64,000 bases of DNA from Athripsodes cinereus (taxonomy: Eukaryota > Arthropoda > Insecta > Trichoptera > Leptoceridae). Shown piece after piece: positions 35,030-47,671 of this stretch. The stretch lies in contig OX388307.1 of NCBI GenBank assembly GCA_947579605.1, forward strand, positions 21,367,237 to 21,431,236, read 5' to 3'. The position numbers and the translations under genes are program-made. A model generated the notes under the pieces. The model ran no database searches and was not told the origin of the DNA. It was given only the letters and a program-made list of their open reading frames with translations. The number at the start of each line of letters is the position of its first letter. Position 1 is the stretch's first letter.

Positions 35030-37505
35030 CACAGTCTTATTAAAGTACAATGTCTTTGTGCTAAAATTTCACGTGGAAATGGAATGTCAAAATATAAATA
35101 TTATATGTTTCCATAGTAACCATACATGCAAAGTGGTTTCTGCAAATATGTAAATATATAATATGCATATTTAGAAAACTTCGAATACTCATAATAATCT
35201 AAAAATCAAATGCATGCTGAGATATATTTTTACATTAAACCATTTTCTCACTATTGATTCACAAACTAATTTTATATTATTACTTATTACATTTATGGAA
35301 TACTTAAATCATTCGCAAACTAGTGAATAGCATCATGAATAAATACATAAAATAAAATAATAATAATTGTACCAAAGCTTGTTTTAAAACATACATATGT
35401 ATCCGAGATTCAAACATGTTGCGTGTATTCATATATCAGCTTATTTGAAATAGTAACATGAAAATAAGATAATACGTGCTGATTTTACTATATACCTAAA
35501 TATCAGGATATCAGTTAAGAACTATGTACTTACATTTGCAAATGATAATTCAAGTCTTAGTAATTCTCCATCACCGTTTTAATGTCACTAATCATCTAAT
35601 CATCTGATAATCTGGAAAGTATAAAACATAAAGAATTTATTAATTTATTCTATCAGAAACATTGTTTGCTTACTCACGCGTATTAAAATATTTTATTTTT
35701 AATAATTACTTAAGGAAAGGTTACGTTACAAAGAAAAAAAAATTGTCAAAAACAATATAATATAAATCAACCATTATAATATACTCACTCATTTTGATCA
35801 TGTGAATAATATGTAGCTAATTTATTTTTTCTTAACATTCGTAATGACTCTTTCGTCATTTTAAATAATGAAAAAATTAAAATAAAACTATAAATCAGTG
35901 TATTTAGTATATTTCTGATTTAATACTAATACTCACAAAAATAACAAAATGTTGCTATGACAACAATATTGACATCGGTGAATGTCATTCTGAGGAGTTC
36001 ATACACAAAGTTACCTACATCAACTCTAGAACATTGAAACTAAGAAAACAGCATACCTAAATAAATTTGGTGAATTCTTTGCAGAGTAGGTACCGGCAGC
36101 AATTTAGATCCCTGATACCGGATATATTTCTATGTATTTGTATTATTTTATCATAGTCTTTGTAAGGTATACGAACTGTAATTTAGTGTTAAGAGCATAT
36201 TTTCTGTATTCATCTTTTAATAATTGGATATTAGCTGGCACTTTGCGTTTATCATTAGAAAAGAAATATGTTGCAACTAATAAGCAAAAAGAGAAATAGG
36301 CGGATATGCTGAGGTCAATCTACAGTTTTATTAAGTACACAAACAAGTTCACCAACATTAAATTAAAAATAAAAAAATACTAATTTATTTGAATTAATTA
36401 TATAAAACACTTATTTGTAGTGTTTAAACTGTGACTTTTTATTGATTAAAAGTCACAGTGGATATAATATAAATAAGTGATTTATTTGTAAGTAATTCAA
36501 CATGAATTTCCACCGAGAACCGTCGGTTGAAAATATCAACTTAACTGATTTATTTTACTTCATTCATAGTTAAATATTTGTGAAAAATGGATCGGTGTGC
36601 CTTTACTTGTGAACTCCTCATCTATAGTACTGAACACTCATTCTCGTATTCGTCGATTCGCATTTTGACAGACATGGAAATAAATATTATTTAGGTATAT
36701 TAAGTTATAATGTTTTTTTTATGAAAAAAAAAACATTTATATAGGAATTACTTGATGACACATATAAAAATATGTTTCCTTGGTAAAAATCAAGTAATCT
36801 AGTGCTGTAATTATGTAGTTTCAAGCATAAAACCATCTCTATTTTTTAATAATTTTAAATAAATAATCAGACGCAGATTCAACAGCGTGCCGACTCTTTG
36901 GCTCGGCTGGCCGAACTAAAACCGAATTTTGAGTTCTACGGAAATTTTCATAAAAACTTTCCCGCAAGCGGAAAATTTAAAATGAAAATTTCAAAATATA
37001 AATAACACATCACGCTATTATAATCATATGACAAATTATTCAATTAAAATTGTTTTAAATATGTTTTCCTTATTCGAACTTGACGAACTAAAAATTATAT
37101 TTTCTTATGTGCACGTCACAAATCCCATTTTTTTCGCATATTAAAAAAAATACGGCTAAATATTACCCAAATTTAAGAAAAATAGGTTTTTTCTAAAGCA
37201 TCCTTGGAGCTAAATTTACTTCATCATTTATGTAACCTCTAAGATGATTGTCTTAAAATACCTCTGCTAGTCGTGATGAAATTTCGGAAGGTGTTTTTCA
37301 ATCGATAATTTCTACATGAATCTCTCGGTTATTTTTTTTATTATTATTAAAAATACATTAAAATATGTTCAAATTTTGATATTATCAAAAACAAACAGTA
37401 AAAATATCATCTCGATCACGAAAATATTGCAATTAATTAATAATCAATGTTGATAAATGGTTGCGTAAAATCATGTGACAATTTCGAGTTCCCTACCTAT
37501 CAAGG
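35030..37505. other. AT-rich DNA with one small palindrome
   Basis: At 36428-36459 ACTGTGACTTTT pairs with AAAAGTCACAGT around 8 nt, inside a wider CACTTATTT/AAATAAGTG pair (36409-36479). Otherwise no gene or shared repeat. Confidence 0.45.
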
Positions 37506-37521
37506 GCTCTTAAACCTTTCA

Positions 37522-37694
37522 TCTACCACAGCATTTCCCACAAAGGGGGTACCAGCAGAATAATTGCAAGTAATAAATTTGCTGACTGTCCTTTCCACAA
37601 CAATCAATAAAATAAAACTTGTCTTTTACAGGACACTCGAAAACTTACAGAAATTAGTGGAAGGCCAATTATTTACCGGGAGTTCCACGGGAAA
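37522..37694 (-). repeat. SINE-A copy with internal deletion
   Basis: ACCACAGCATTTCCCACAAA, GTAATAAATTTGCTGACTGT, then a jump to CTTTTACAGGACACTCGAAA, TTATTTACCGGGAGTTCCAC. About 80 bp of the family middle are lost. Confidence 0.75.
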
Positions 37695-37699
37695 ATCAT

Positions 37700-39905
37700 T
37701 CATTCCCTTTTGAAATCCTGTACATTTATCTAAGAAGCTACATAGAGGCTTTTATGATATTAAGAAAACTCAATTTGTAGGTAAGTAATTTACTTATGAT
37801 TAGAGTATAAAAGCTAAAAGACAAATAAAGATTCTTTTTTGTTATATTATAAGCAATTTATTTTACGAAATTACATTAATAAACCACGTGAAATCAGAGG
37901 TGTTTAAATTAACAACAAGGAAATACTCGAAGATACTTCTCAAATATGTATTATGCTCTTTACGTTAAATACTTCGATCACAATGTAACTCAGTCAATGA
38001 CCCAAATAGATTGAAGATCAAAGGAAAATTTGATAATGCAACCAATCAAATTTAGCGACCAATGTGACGTCATATCAATCAGTTTTAAACGAGCGTTGGT
38101 TCAAAAGGATACATTTATATTTTGCTCGAGTTCATCGTTGTATATTATACGTTTATACAAGTAAAAGAATGTTAGTATTGATTCAGAATAATATATCCAA
38201 ATATTAGAAATGCACCTTTTACAACAATAACACTGTTTTTTGTATTATGTTCATATAGGTACATATAAATCTAGGTACACAATATTTTTAGTGTTGCAAA
38301 CTTGAAGGACATTCGTTTTTTTTTATTGTAAAGTTTATTTTATTAATGTTCAGATATTTTATTAAAGGATGTCCTATATAAGAGCAATAGTAGAAAATAG
38401 GCCATTACCATGATAATGTTATGGAGTAAAACAGCTTAATAATATTATTAATTTGGTTACAAAATTTCACAATTAATTTGTACCTACTCAATTACCATGT
38501 AGTAGGTCTTTGTACTAAGTAAAACACCAGCAAACGATATAATTTAGACTTAGATTCTTATAGTACATTATGGTCTATGGAATGAGCTGTATATACTATA
38601 TACATCTTATTACTAGTAAAATGTCGAGATTTTTTCGATTAAAAAAATATATTTGAAAATGGCATTTTAGTACTTAAGACTAAATGGCTCTCAGGTAACA
38701 GATATTATAATGATAATAATGATGTTACAATGATAATAATACAGTTACTTATAAAGGAGTATAAGTAGCATGAGGAACTAATACTGAAGGAAACATTTGT
38801 AAGTTTATTAAATTCTTCTTACTGTCATATTGTTTATTTGTTTGTAAAGTAAAAGCATCATTAATAAGAATACAAATGTTTATTAACTAATGTAGGTACT
38901 ACGTTTACTCCAGTTTCTCCAGTTAATAAATGATAATTGAGTACATTTTAATCTGTCCCAAAAAAATATTCATAATTTTTTTGACTAGATTATTATAAAT
39001 GGCTCGTAGAAACTTTAAAAACATTGGTCGTACGATATATTTAAATGGAACTGACATTGAAACATTCTCATAATGTATGGGTAGTACTCAAATTTATAAA
39101 ACATAATCTTGCGTTAATCAACTAGAAAAGACATTTATGTCAATTGCAAGAATAGCGGGTCATTAGCTTTCAAACCAATATCTAAACCAACATTTGCGGT
39201 ATGTATTGGTAAAATCAACAATATAAGCTAGCCTTGGTACTTACATCTACAGGAGCATGTACGTAATTTTTCAATTCCAATAATGGAGGGTGAACAAGGC
39301 AGTGGAAATAAAAAGTCCATAGGTTACGACAATAGTTATATTACATGTTATGTATACTACAAGGAAACTAGATGTAAGCTGAAATACTATGTTTCTTTGC
39401 ACATATTACACACATAAAAATACAATATGTCTCGTTGAGCAACAGCTACGTGTAGGTGGACAAAAATATTTATGGATTTGCACTGTTGTAACGGTTGAAA
39501 AAATTTCAACCGTTTCTATTTTAAGTATAAAATAAATAAATGCTTTTTATCCAATTTGTTTATTTTCCTACTAAGCTTTTAAGAAATTTAAAATATTTTT
39601 TCGAACTTTTGAAACACTATGGTTAATCGAAAAATTGAATTTGTTCTTTATTTTTGATGAGATACATAAAATCAGGTGAATTATATTGAGATATTATTGT
39701 CATTGGCGTCTTGCGGCATCCACCACTTGGAAGACATATTGCACGTCGTAAAATGCCTATACAGAAGTGGATGTACAATCGTACATATCGATGTACACTT
39801 CTATTACCCTTATTCGCTTTGTTTTGTATTGGAAATTATCGGACAAAAAATAGTTCTCATATACTTTTAAATATAATTCTGTAATTCCGAAAAGGTCTAT
39901 TTTTC
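37700..39905. other. AT-rich DNA with one perfect small hairpin
   Basis: AACGGTTGAAA at 39490-39500 and TTTCAACCGTT at 39504-39514 form an 11-bp stem with a 3-nt loop. A GAT/AAT-rich simple tract lies near 38708-38740. Nothing else recognised. Confidence 0.4.
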
Positions 39906-39908
39906 GAA

Positions 39909-40012
39909 ATATATTTTTTTCATGAAGATGTATCTGGGTTTTTATTATGATCCCAAATACAACTTTTTCCACCTTTCACAGTAAGCTAAAAGCTTGTGTC
40001 GTGAAAGTGTAC
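39909..40012 (-). repeat. SINE-B, head missing
   Basis: Shares GATGTATCTGGGTTTT, CCCAAATACAAC, CACCTTTCACAGTAAGCTAA and AGCTTGTGTCGTGAAA with the copies at 21136 and 55416, but stops before the tRNA-like head. The poly-T at 39911-39920 is its A tail. Confidence 0.78.
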
Positions 40013-40019
40013 CGTCACA

Positions 40020-41310
40020 TTTTTTTCTGTCTACCTTTTCCAAGAAGTGGAGGTCGATGTTATAAATATCCTTTATTCAGAAACAATCCGTTTTGTATTG
40101 GCGTTGATTTATAAATGAGTGGCAAGTAATACATTACATACGTCACTGTGAATAAAAAAACGTTTTACCAAATAAAGTTGTGGTCGCCAAAGTAATTTAT
40201 AATTTTATTGTTTTTCTTTTATTGAGTCTGTTGATTCGTAAAGTTCATTTGAAAGATTTGTTGTAACTGCAACGAAAAAAAAATGAAAATTAATGTTGAA
40301 AATAATAAGTTTCACAACTTTTAAAATAGTAAAAAAAATCATTTATGCACTGTGCCCCTTTTACAAATGTTAAGAGTATTTTAGATAAATAATGTAAGTG
40401 CATATTTTTAAGATACGTTGCTGTCGTCTGACAGGAGATAAATGATTAGATGTTTGATTTGATGTCAAAGTTTTCAAATGTATACATTTATCATACATAC
40501 TACATTGTTTCATTTAAAAAGATTTTGTTCAATTTCAAGTTAAAAGTTTTAATCATTTGAGATTTTGCTATTGTCAATATTCACTACTCTAACAATAAAA
40601 GTAGGTTAATAATTTAATTAATACTATTCAATAAAAACACTCACAACATGCATATTATGCAACTAATCACATGATAAATATGTGACTCTTTTAGAAAAAA
40701 AATAAAATGACTAGAAGTGAAATGTGGGCACCAACTCAAAAAGTTGTAAATCCATGTTTTTATAGATACGTAGGTAGGTAGGTACCTATTGGAGTATTAT
40801 AAATCATTTATGTTCGTAAAACATAGATACATGTATGATTTATTTCATCAGGTTTGTTGACGCCAAGTTGTAAATCATAAAAACGCAATTTTTCCGTGTT
40901 GCGTCGCCGCCTGGGACTCGGGATAATAAAATAAGCACCGAAGCGGGGCTAAAGGGAATGGATCGCATGTCCTTGGATAAACGAGCCGTAAAAATTCTTG
41001 TATCGGGAACCGTAAAAACAGAAGATTAGTTTGCCGACATAATGCGAACCATACACAGCCGTCCAATATATGTAAGTATGTTAGACACTTTTCACTCAAC
41101 GGAATATGTAAATCTGATGGGTATTTCACTGTTTGATGGATCAATGTTTAACCCTTTCACAACATTATTGTCTACACTCAAAAACACATCAATGAATCAT
41201 AATCACGGAATAAATAAGTAACGAAGTTCGAAGAATGAAACTCTTTAATGATTTTTAGAAATTAATAATCAGAACACTGTTTAATTTAGATGTAATCAGT
41301 TTTTTCGAGT
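40020..41310. other. AT-rich DNA with a GC-richer patch
   Basis: About 40880-41050 is clearly richer in G+C (GTTGCGTCGCCGCCTGGGAC, GAAGCGGGGCTAAAGGGAAT) and opens an 89-codon minus-strand frame (40875-41144) without recognisable domain. It might be an old transposon or a host UTR. Confidence 0.35.
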
Positions 41311-41325
41311 GACTATAATTATACA

Positions 41326-41586
41326 TGTATCCCGTGGAGCACCCGGTAAAGAATTGGTCTCCCACTCTTCTGCGTAAGTTTTCGAGTGTCCTGTAAAAGG
41401 CAGGTGTTCGAAAAAATTAAGACATTTTTCTTCTTAAATTCAGCGATGAGGCTTGCCACCCATCCTGAATGTCTTGATTTTATATTGGCACGAAGAGGAC
41501 AGTTTGCATGTTTCTTACATGCAGCTGATCTGCTGGCTACCCCACTTGTGGGATATGCCGTGATGGTATAGTAGTAGTAGTAGTAG
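41326..41586 (+). repeat. SINE-A, best copy, with target duplication and TAG tail
   Basis: Bounded by TATAATTATACA at 41314-41325 and 41587-41598, an exact 12-bp duplication. It starts TGTATCCCGTGGAGCACCCG and ends GATATGCCGTGATGGTATAG followed by TAG repeats. A duplication plus a triplet 3' tail point to LINE-driven retrotransposition, and the length (about 260 bp) fits a SINE. TTTTCGAGTGTCC near 41377-41389 resembles a B box (GGTTCGANTCC) and GTGGAGCACCCGGTAAAG near 41333-41350 could be a D arm, but the tRNA origin is not certain. Confidence 0.85.
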
Positions 41587-41776
41587 TATAATTATACAAA
41601 TGTGTTGGTTAAGTTAAGGTATCCAACTTGTATCCATTCTTAGTTTCACCGAGTGAGAAAGTGTTTTATATAAAAAAAATCAAAGGACAAAACTTCTCTA
41701 CGCAAATATTTTGTATTAATATATTTAATAAAAGTTTCTCTTATTTCCTTCTGGTCTAGTTTGTACTTTCAGTGAC

Positions 41777-41993
41777 CAGCAGGGTTACTCTTGACAAAAC
41801 TAAACACGATCTTAATCTAGTCTTGATCTTGATCATACGACGCACGAAGGAACTATGGTCAAAAACACCGCGCTACTGCTAACGCGCGATCGGTTTACGT
41901 GTATTTTTGGCCAATAGTCACTTCGTGCGTCGTATGATCAAGATCAAGACTAGATTAAGATCGTGTTTAGTTTTGTCAAGAGTAGCCCTGCTG
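41777..41993. mobile_element. MITE, 217 bp, PIF/Harbinger-like ends
   Basis: Ends CAGCAGGGTTACTCTTGAC and GTCAAGAGTAGCCCTGCTG. The inverted arms run about 80 bp (AAACACGATCTTAATCTAG, TCTTGATCTTGATCATACG, ACGCACGAAG) around a short core near 41880. The end sequence matches that of the larger element at 15626-17720 (CAGCAG-G-TTACTC), so this looks like its non-autonomous relative. Confidence 0.78.
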
Positions 41994-41999
41994 ATATCG

Positions 42000-43270
42000 A
42001 CTATAATGTTATCCAATAGGTAGATATTATAATGAATAGTTTATTCATTGCATAGTTTGTGGGAATTTTTTTGATTGTATCAAATATAATAAGAATAAAA
42101 TATTAGATATAATATAATGTATAGGGTTTTTGATTTTGTGAATACTCGTATAAAATGCATTAAATTCAAATCATTATGAAATATTAAGAAAGAAAGTATA
42201 GTTAAGAAGGCTTATAAAATAAAATTCTTCTGCAACGGGTATATTTTCTACGAAGAGAAGTGGGAGTCTGGAATTAATATATGGAAAATGATACTGCTCT
42301 TCTACATTCATTAATGTCAGCAATTTTACGTAGGTACGTATGTAAAATATTAAAATTTAACATTTTATGTATAATAATATACTTACCTAAGTAATTCCAC
42401 AAAGAGAGTACAGCACAGCATAATCATACGAAGATTTATATTTCATTTGCTTTCAGTAAGAAATTTTCTTGGATTCTGAGAGAAAATTATGTAGCTATGT
42501 TAGATGCCAAATTGGAATTTTACGATAGGTATTAAGAAATGAAGGAATTCTTAATATTTAAGCTAAAACTTTAGTTTAAATTCACAGAGTTATAAAGATT
42601 CTGACATGAAGCAAAGTAATTACCTACTATTAGCTTGCATTTGCCTCGATTTGGACAAATTAACATAAGTATGTATGATACTCAGTGTCTTCTACATGGA
42701 CAGTTATGTACAAATGCTTTTAACCTAAATCTCCATAACTCATAAAAAAATTTCATCTTGCTTCGTCGTCTGGGTTTTGTCTACGACTTATCTCAAACAT
42801 TTCATTTAGACATATAATAACCTATTTATCTTTTCATACAGTGTTTTATTCTATTTCCATATTTTCTACATCTTTTTGTTAATATTCCTTATTAGACTTA
42901 TTCCAGCTTTCTTGAACTACGTCAATGTAACATATCAATAATAATTGTTAGTATAAAATACATTTTTATGGATAACAGAAATCATTTATATCAAATAGAG
43001 TAAATATTATGGGTAAAATAAATATTTAAATCGGCCTGAGCCGACTCATCAGCATCGACGCACAATTTCTACTTCGTCTTAAAATGAATTTGCATAATTT
43101 GCTGAGTTGTGCAAATTTAATGGGTTGGATTTTTTTTTCATGATCATCACTTACGTAGGTCTAACTTACACTTAAGTACATACCTACTACAAAAATAAAA
43201 AAAAACTAATACTAAAATACTAAAACCAAAAATAATATGAACACCGCAGTATTGCTAGATTTTTCATTCG
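42000..43270. other. AT-rich DNA
   Basis: No gene or shared repeat recognised. Confidence 0.4.
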
Positions 43271-43283
43271 GTAGCAATATAAA

Positions 43284-43823
43284 GCAGAAATCGTAAGCAG
43301 AATAAACCAGGCAAGGATTGTCTTTAACAAAAAATCGAAGATATTGGAATCCCCAAATATTGACTTAAGCGTAAGGAAGAACCTTACTAAAGCCTTTGTA
43401 TGGAGCATTCTGCTTTATGGTTGTGAGACATGGACCATCAGCAAGAGTGAAAGCAGACGGTTGGCGGCCTTTGAAATGTGGTGCTACAGACGCATGCTTA
43501 AGATCCATTGGTCGGAGCACGTCGAAAACGAAGAAGTATTAACCAGGGTAGGCGAAAAAAGGCAACTCCTTAAGAGAATCAGCCAACAACGAGCTAACTG
43601 GATTGGCCACAACATCAGGCACCCAGGACTACTCATAGCCATCGCGGAGGGTAAGACCGAGGGGACAAATGGCAGAGGCCGACCAAAAGACGCATATATG
43701 GACCAACTGAAGAGTGATATGAACTGTGGCTCATACGTAGAGCTGAAAAGACTGGCTGAGAATAGAGAAGAAAAACCAAACTCGTTGCAGACCAATCCAA
43801 TGGATTGTAACTCATTATATATA
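43284..43823 (+). mobile_element. LINE-B 3' end with uninterrupted ORF and target duplication
   Basis: Flanked by TAGCAATATAAA at 43272-43283 and 43824-43835, exact. The frame is open from the first base of the insert to a TAG supplied by the right duplication, about 180 codons. It reads AEIVSRINQARIVFNKKSKI, and later FVWSILLYGCETWTISKSES, FEMWCYRRMLKIHWSEHV, ANWIGHNIRHPGLLIAI, GRGRPKDAYMDQLKSDM and LAENREEKP. LLYGCETW, the RRMLKI.W..H.. block and GRGRP..... are the standard region after the reverse-transcriptase domain in RTE/CR1-type LINEs. The catalytic YADD lies upstream and was not copied. The absence of any internal stop suggests a young insertion. Confidence 0.9.
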
Positions 43824-44204
43824 TAGCAATATAAAACAAAATGTCTTGTAGACTTAGAAAGTAAATTAATATTTCAAGAAATGCTCCCATAACTAATGAT
43901 AAAACTTTTAGTTTTCTCCTTTATCTATGATCCATTTTGTTAAAGCAGATAAGCAATATGCGCCGGGTGCCTCCTACATAATGAAATGTGATCGATTATA
44001 AATTCAATGAGATAAATTTCTTTCCCGTCTAAGTTTACCATAAAAGTGAATTTCAATAGTTTTCTATAATGCTCCGAGTACATTTGCAACATATTCAAGA
44101 ATAAGTTTAACTGTATCATCTTTATTCTATATCAAATCGAGTGAATTATTGATTTAATGTTTTGCAATTAAATTAGGTATGTAAAGAAATTACTTTTTTT
44201 CTAT

Positions 44205-44350
44205 TCTTGTTCTTCTTCTGTTACAGTAAGGACTGTGTCCTGTGGTTTTCGGAGCCTGCTCCTGGGAGGTAGATGCCCAGCTATCCCTCCATCGTTTGGG
44301 TGGTCTTCCTGGGGGTCTGTTTCCTGTCACGCATTCATCTGCTGCAATTC
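44205..44350 (-). pseudogene. LINE ORF tail remnant (GRPPKRW motif)
   Basis: Minus strand reads CVTGNRPPGRPPKRWRDSWA, then a degenerate stretch and a GAA-rich tail (AACAGAAGAAGAAGAACAAG). GRPPKRW.D is a hallmark of the C-terminal segment of endonuclease/reverse-transcriptase LINE ORFs. Stops occur just upstream. A third LINE family distinct from LINE-B and LINE-C. Confidence 0.6.
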
Positions 44351-44359
44351 ACACCACTC

Positions 44360-45205
44360 GATCCGAACAAATAACAATATGATTTAAAGTTTTACTAGTT
44401 TTTTTATTATATTGACCTAGGTTTCTGCATGCAACATCGATTTTGACCTAAGCTTTCTTTCAAGTTTATATTGTAAATAAGATATTAAAACTATTATTTA
44501 GAGAAAGCTGTATAACTTACTATCCGGAAATAAAGGCTCACTTTCATGACCAGGCAAAATCCTCACCAACGTACTAGGTTTGTCTTACGTGAATTTATTA
44601 ATTATTTACATTCGTTATCTATTTCTTGCCTGTGAAAATTCTGTACACGCTTAATACTTTATTATTATAGTCAGTGAGAATCGATAGATTCTTATTTCAT
44701 TTGGATTTTTATGTATGTACATTACAAATTTATCTAGGAAGCTATCGAACTCTTACTATTAAAGTATTTTTATTTACTGGTAATAAATAAATAATCATCA
44801 ATTTAGCAATTTTGTTCATAGAAATTGTAATCGAATACTATCACATGTAAACTTACCATTAATATTAGTTTTTTATGATATTTTGCATTAGAACATAATG
44901 AGAGAGAGAGAGAGATCCGATAGATACTGGACCATTATTCTGATCGGCTTGCGTTGCCTTCATCTGGCTAAGAAATTTTTATCCTAACTTAATTAAAAAA
45001 TTCTCATCCATCTCTGACATTGACATCACAAATTATTTTTATCCACTAACACATTAATTCATATCTGATAACGTTCTTTATTAATACTCTTAGCTTTTCA
45101 CTCCACATTAGCATTTACAAAGGTATACTTGTGATACAAAAGTAACTCTAAAACTAAAAAAAAAAAAAAAAAAACTCATTTTATTAATTTATCCCCATCC
45201 ATACC
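44360..45205. other. AT-rich DNA with simple repeats
   Basis: An AG-dinucleotide tract lies at about 44899-44914 and a poly-A run of about 20 at 45156-45175. No gene recognised. Confidence 0.5.
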
Positions 45206-45452
45206 ATTACCATACCATTACGGCATATCCCACAAGTGGGGTAGCCAGCAGACCAGATACATATAATAAACATGCAAGTTGTCTTCTCCGTGGCAATATA
45301 AAATCAAGATTTTCAGAACGGGTGGCAAACCTCATCGCTGAATTTAAGATGCAATATGTCTTAATTTTTCGAACATCTGCCTTTTACAGGACACTCGACA
45401 ACTTCCGGAGAAGAGTGGGAGACCAATTCTTTCCCGGGTGCTCCACGGGATT
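45206..45452 (-). repeat. SINE-A, full-length copy
   Basis: TACCATTACGGCATATCCCA through TTTTACAGGACACTCGACAA to CCCGGGTGCTCCACGGGA, all blocks in order. The flanks TTTTATTAATTTA and TTTTATTTATTCA are similar and may be the remains of a target duplication. Confidence 0.85.
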
Positions 45453-45989
45453 TTATTTATTCATTTACATTTAAGGTATATAGATAGAGTATAACTATGT
45501 TTATAGGTACGCACTTATAGTAAGCATGTAACAATAATACATTACTCAATGGATCGCAGTTTACGCACAGTATGTGCAAACCGCAGTGACTTTAGATGGA
45601 GTATTTAAGTTTAAAATAATCGAAATAAATTTAAAATAAAAAATATTTATTATTTCACTGCATTTGCCAATGAGATTCACATATAATTAACATCACTGGT
45701 TTTGCACAATTTTTCTCCCACATTTATACAATTTCACATTATCCTTTCCTATTTTAATCATAAAATCAAAGTTAATAGCGTCGTAGCAAAATAATGTGAT
45801 AATCAGAAATGTTAGATATCTACGTGATATCAAAGATATATTCATATAATTATCTCCTTAAACAATGTACCATGTTATTATACAGCCGTCATTTTCTTCT
45901 CGCTAATAAAATGAATTTCATCATAATATGATTATTATTATCGTTACCCTTATAATTTAACATTTCATTCTACCGTAATAAAAAAAATA

Positions 45990-46241
45990 ACTTTACGCCG
46001 CAGGAAGTCGAAGGATTTGATTCGTCAATAATTCCCTACTTTATTGTTTAATAAGATCGAGCCAATATTGAACTTGGGAAGCCTTCATCCCAAATCCATA
46101 CGACACAATAATCCTTCAAATAGAAAAATATTTTATGAGGCAATGAATTTCATCCTACAAAACGAATTTGCCAATACCGCAATAAACTTGGATTTTATTG
46201 ATGTGAATAATTTGGAAATAACTTCATACCAACATATCTGA
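45990..46241 (+). pseudogene. Unrecognised frame with one stop
   Basis: RRRKSKDLIRQ, a stop, then FPTLLFNKIEPILNLGSLHP and about 50 further codons to a TGA at 46239-46241. The amino-acid make-up is protein-like, but I recognise no family. It could be a decayed transposon ORF or chance. Confidence 0.2.
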
Positions 46242-46681
46242 GTAATGTAAGTCTCCAACAGGCCGATCCATCATTCTACAAACCTAGTGAAAAAGACAGC
46301 GAGTCTGCAAAAAAAAAAAAAATAAGACCGATGTATGTTCAAACTTATTCTGAATCCTATTCCTTTAGATAACTAATTCGTACTTCAAACCATTAGGTAC
46401 AATATTATAAATGTTTTTACACAAAAACACTTTCCAAAAAACCAAGAGAAATAAAATCGACAATGGAATTTTTGTTTAAAGAAAATATCATAAATGCATT
46501 GTAAATAAAAGATCGATCCAATTATTTATCTATCTATTTATCTAATCACGACGTATTCCTTGTGTGGTTGTCATAAATGATGAACTACCAATACGACTAA
46601 TCCTTGTTCACTATTTCCTCATCCTCTACATTCATACAGTACCTCATACATGCATGTTAGATTCTATTCCTTAAGCAAATA

Positions 46682-46795
46682 AATATTTATTTATTGTTTA
46701 CTGTACATTTTTGGCAGACAAATTGACATAAAAGTAAATTTAAAACAAATACAACCATACAAGCAATATACAGAGGGTGACTTAATCGCAGAGGC
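46682..46795 (-). repeat. Hairpin-tail repeat, distant copy
   Basis: A TTTATTTATTGTTTACTGTAC start and ACAGAGGGTGACTTAATCGC near the other end resemble the family at 63168-63307 (ACAGAGGGCGAGTTTATCGC), but the rest has diverged. Confidence 0.4.
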
Positions 46796-46978
46796 CTTTG
46801 CAAGTTATAAAAATCGATCAAAAAATGTGAATTAATTGATTGGACTGAGCGAAATATGTAACGAGTAAAATATCTATGATCCATTATTTCTGCTTCAGTC
46901 TACATTTGACCGATATATTTTTTTCATTTTATGATATGCCTAATATTTATTGCTTGCAATTTTTATTTTATTGTTCCG

Positions 46979-47226
46979 TAGGGCATCCGCCAAAGAATTA
47001 GTCTCACTTTCTTTTCCGTAAGTTTTCGAGTGTCCTGTATAAGGCAGGTTTTCGACAAAATAATAGCATTTAATTCAGCAATTAAATCTCAAATTCAGCT
47101 ACGAGGTTTGCCACCTATCCTGAATGACTCAATTTTTTATAGCATGGTGAGGACGGCTTGCATGTTTACTGCATGCAGCTGGTCTGCTAGCTACTCCACT
47201 TGTGGGATATGCCGTGATGGTGTAGT
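46979..47226 (+). repeat. SINE-A copy, diverged
   Basis: AGGGCATCCGCCAAAGAATT, TAAGTTTTCGAGTGTCCTGT, CTACGAGGTTTGCCACC and GGATATGCCGTGATGGTGTA in family order. Confidence 0.8.
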
Positions 47227-47229
47227 ATA

Positions 47230-47660
47230 GGAGTTATATTTATTTATTTATATCTCAGACAATAACATGTTCTGATTTTGTTACCTACTTTTTGTATCTA
47301 CAGTGAACAACCACCGAGTTATTAAAATGTGAATAAAATACTTGTAAACTTTTTTGTCAGTTATATAATAAGATTTAAAAAAGAAATAACTTATAGGCTT
47401 TTGTTTAGCATACTCCTAATAGAACGGGCCTAGTAAGTTTATTAAGAGCTAGTCTTCTTTAAATTATTTTCGTGATGCTGTACTAGGGCAATTAAAATTC
47501 CTTGAACTCATAAATAATTCTCTTCCGGTATCTTCCTTTATTGGACAATTTGATTAAATATAATCATCTTTTATGTTTTTCAAATGTTAAATTAAAGCCA
47601 GAGCCTAGCCAGTAATTTCCTTAAAAGTAATAAAGTGAAACATATCGTGAAGCCTAATTA
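47230..47660. other. AT-rich DNA
   Basis: No gene or repeat recognised. Confidence 0.4.
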
Positions 47661-47671
47661 TAAATTAACTA

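Noticed and set aside
43484..43890. Minus-strand frames of 103 and 85 codons
   Set aside because: Antisense shadows of the LINE-B ORF end, which has the LLYGCETW and GRGRP motifs on the plus strand.
45156..45175. Poly-A run as the tail of a retrocopy
   Set aside because: No coding or SINE-like sequence with matching polarity precedes it; the adjacent SINE-A has a triplet tail, not poly-A.
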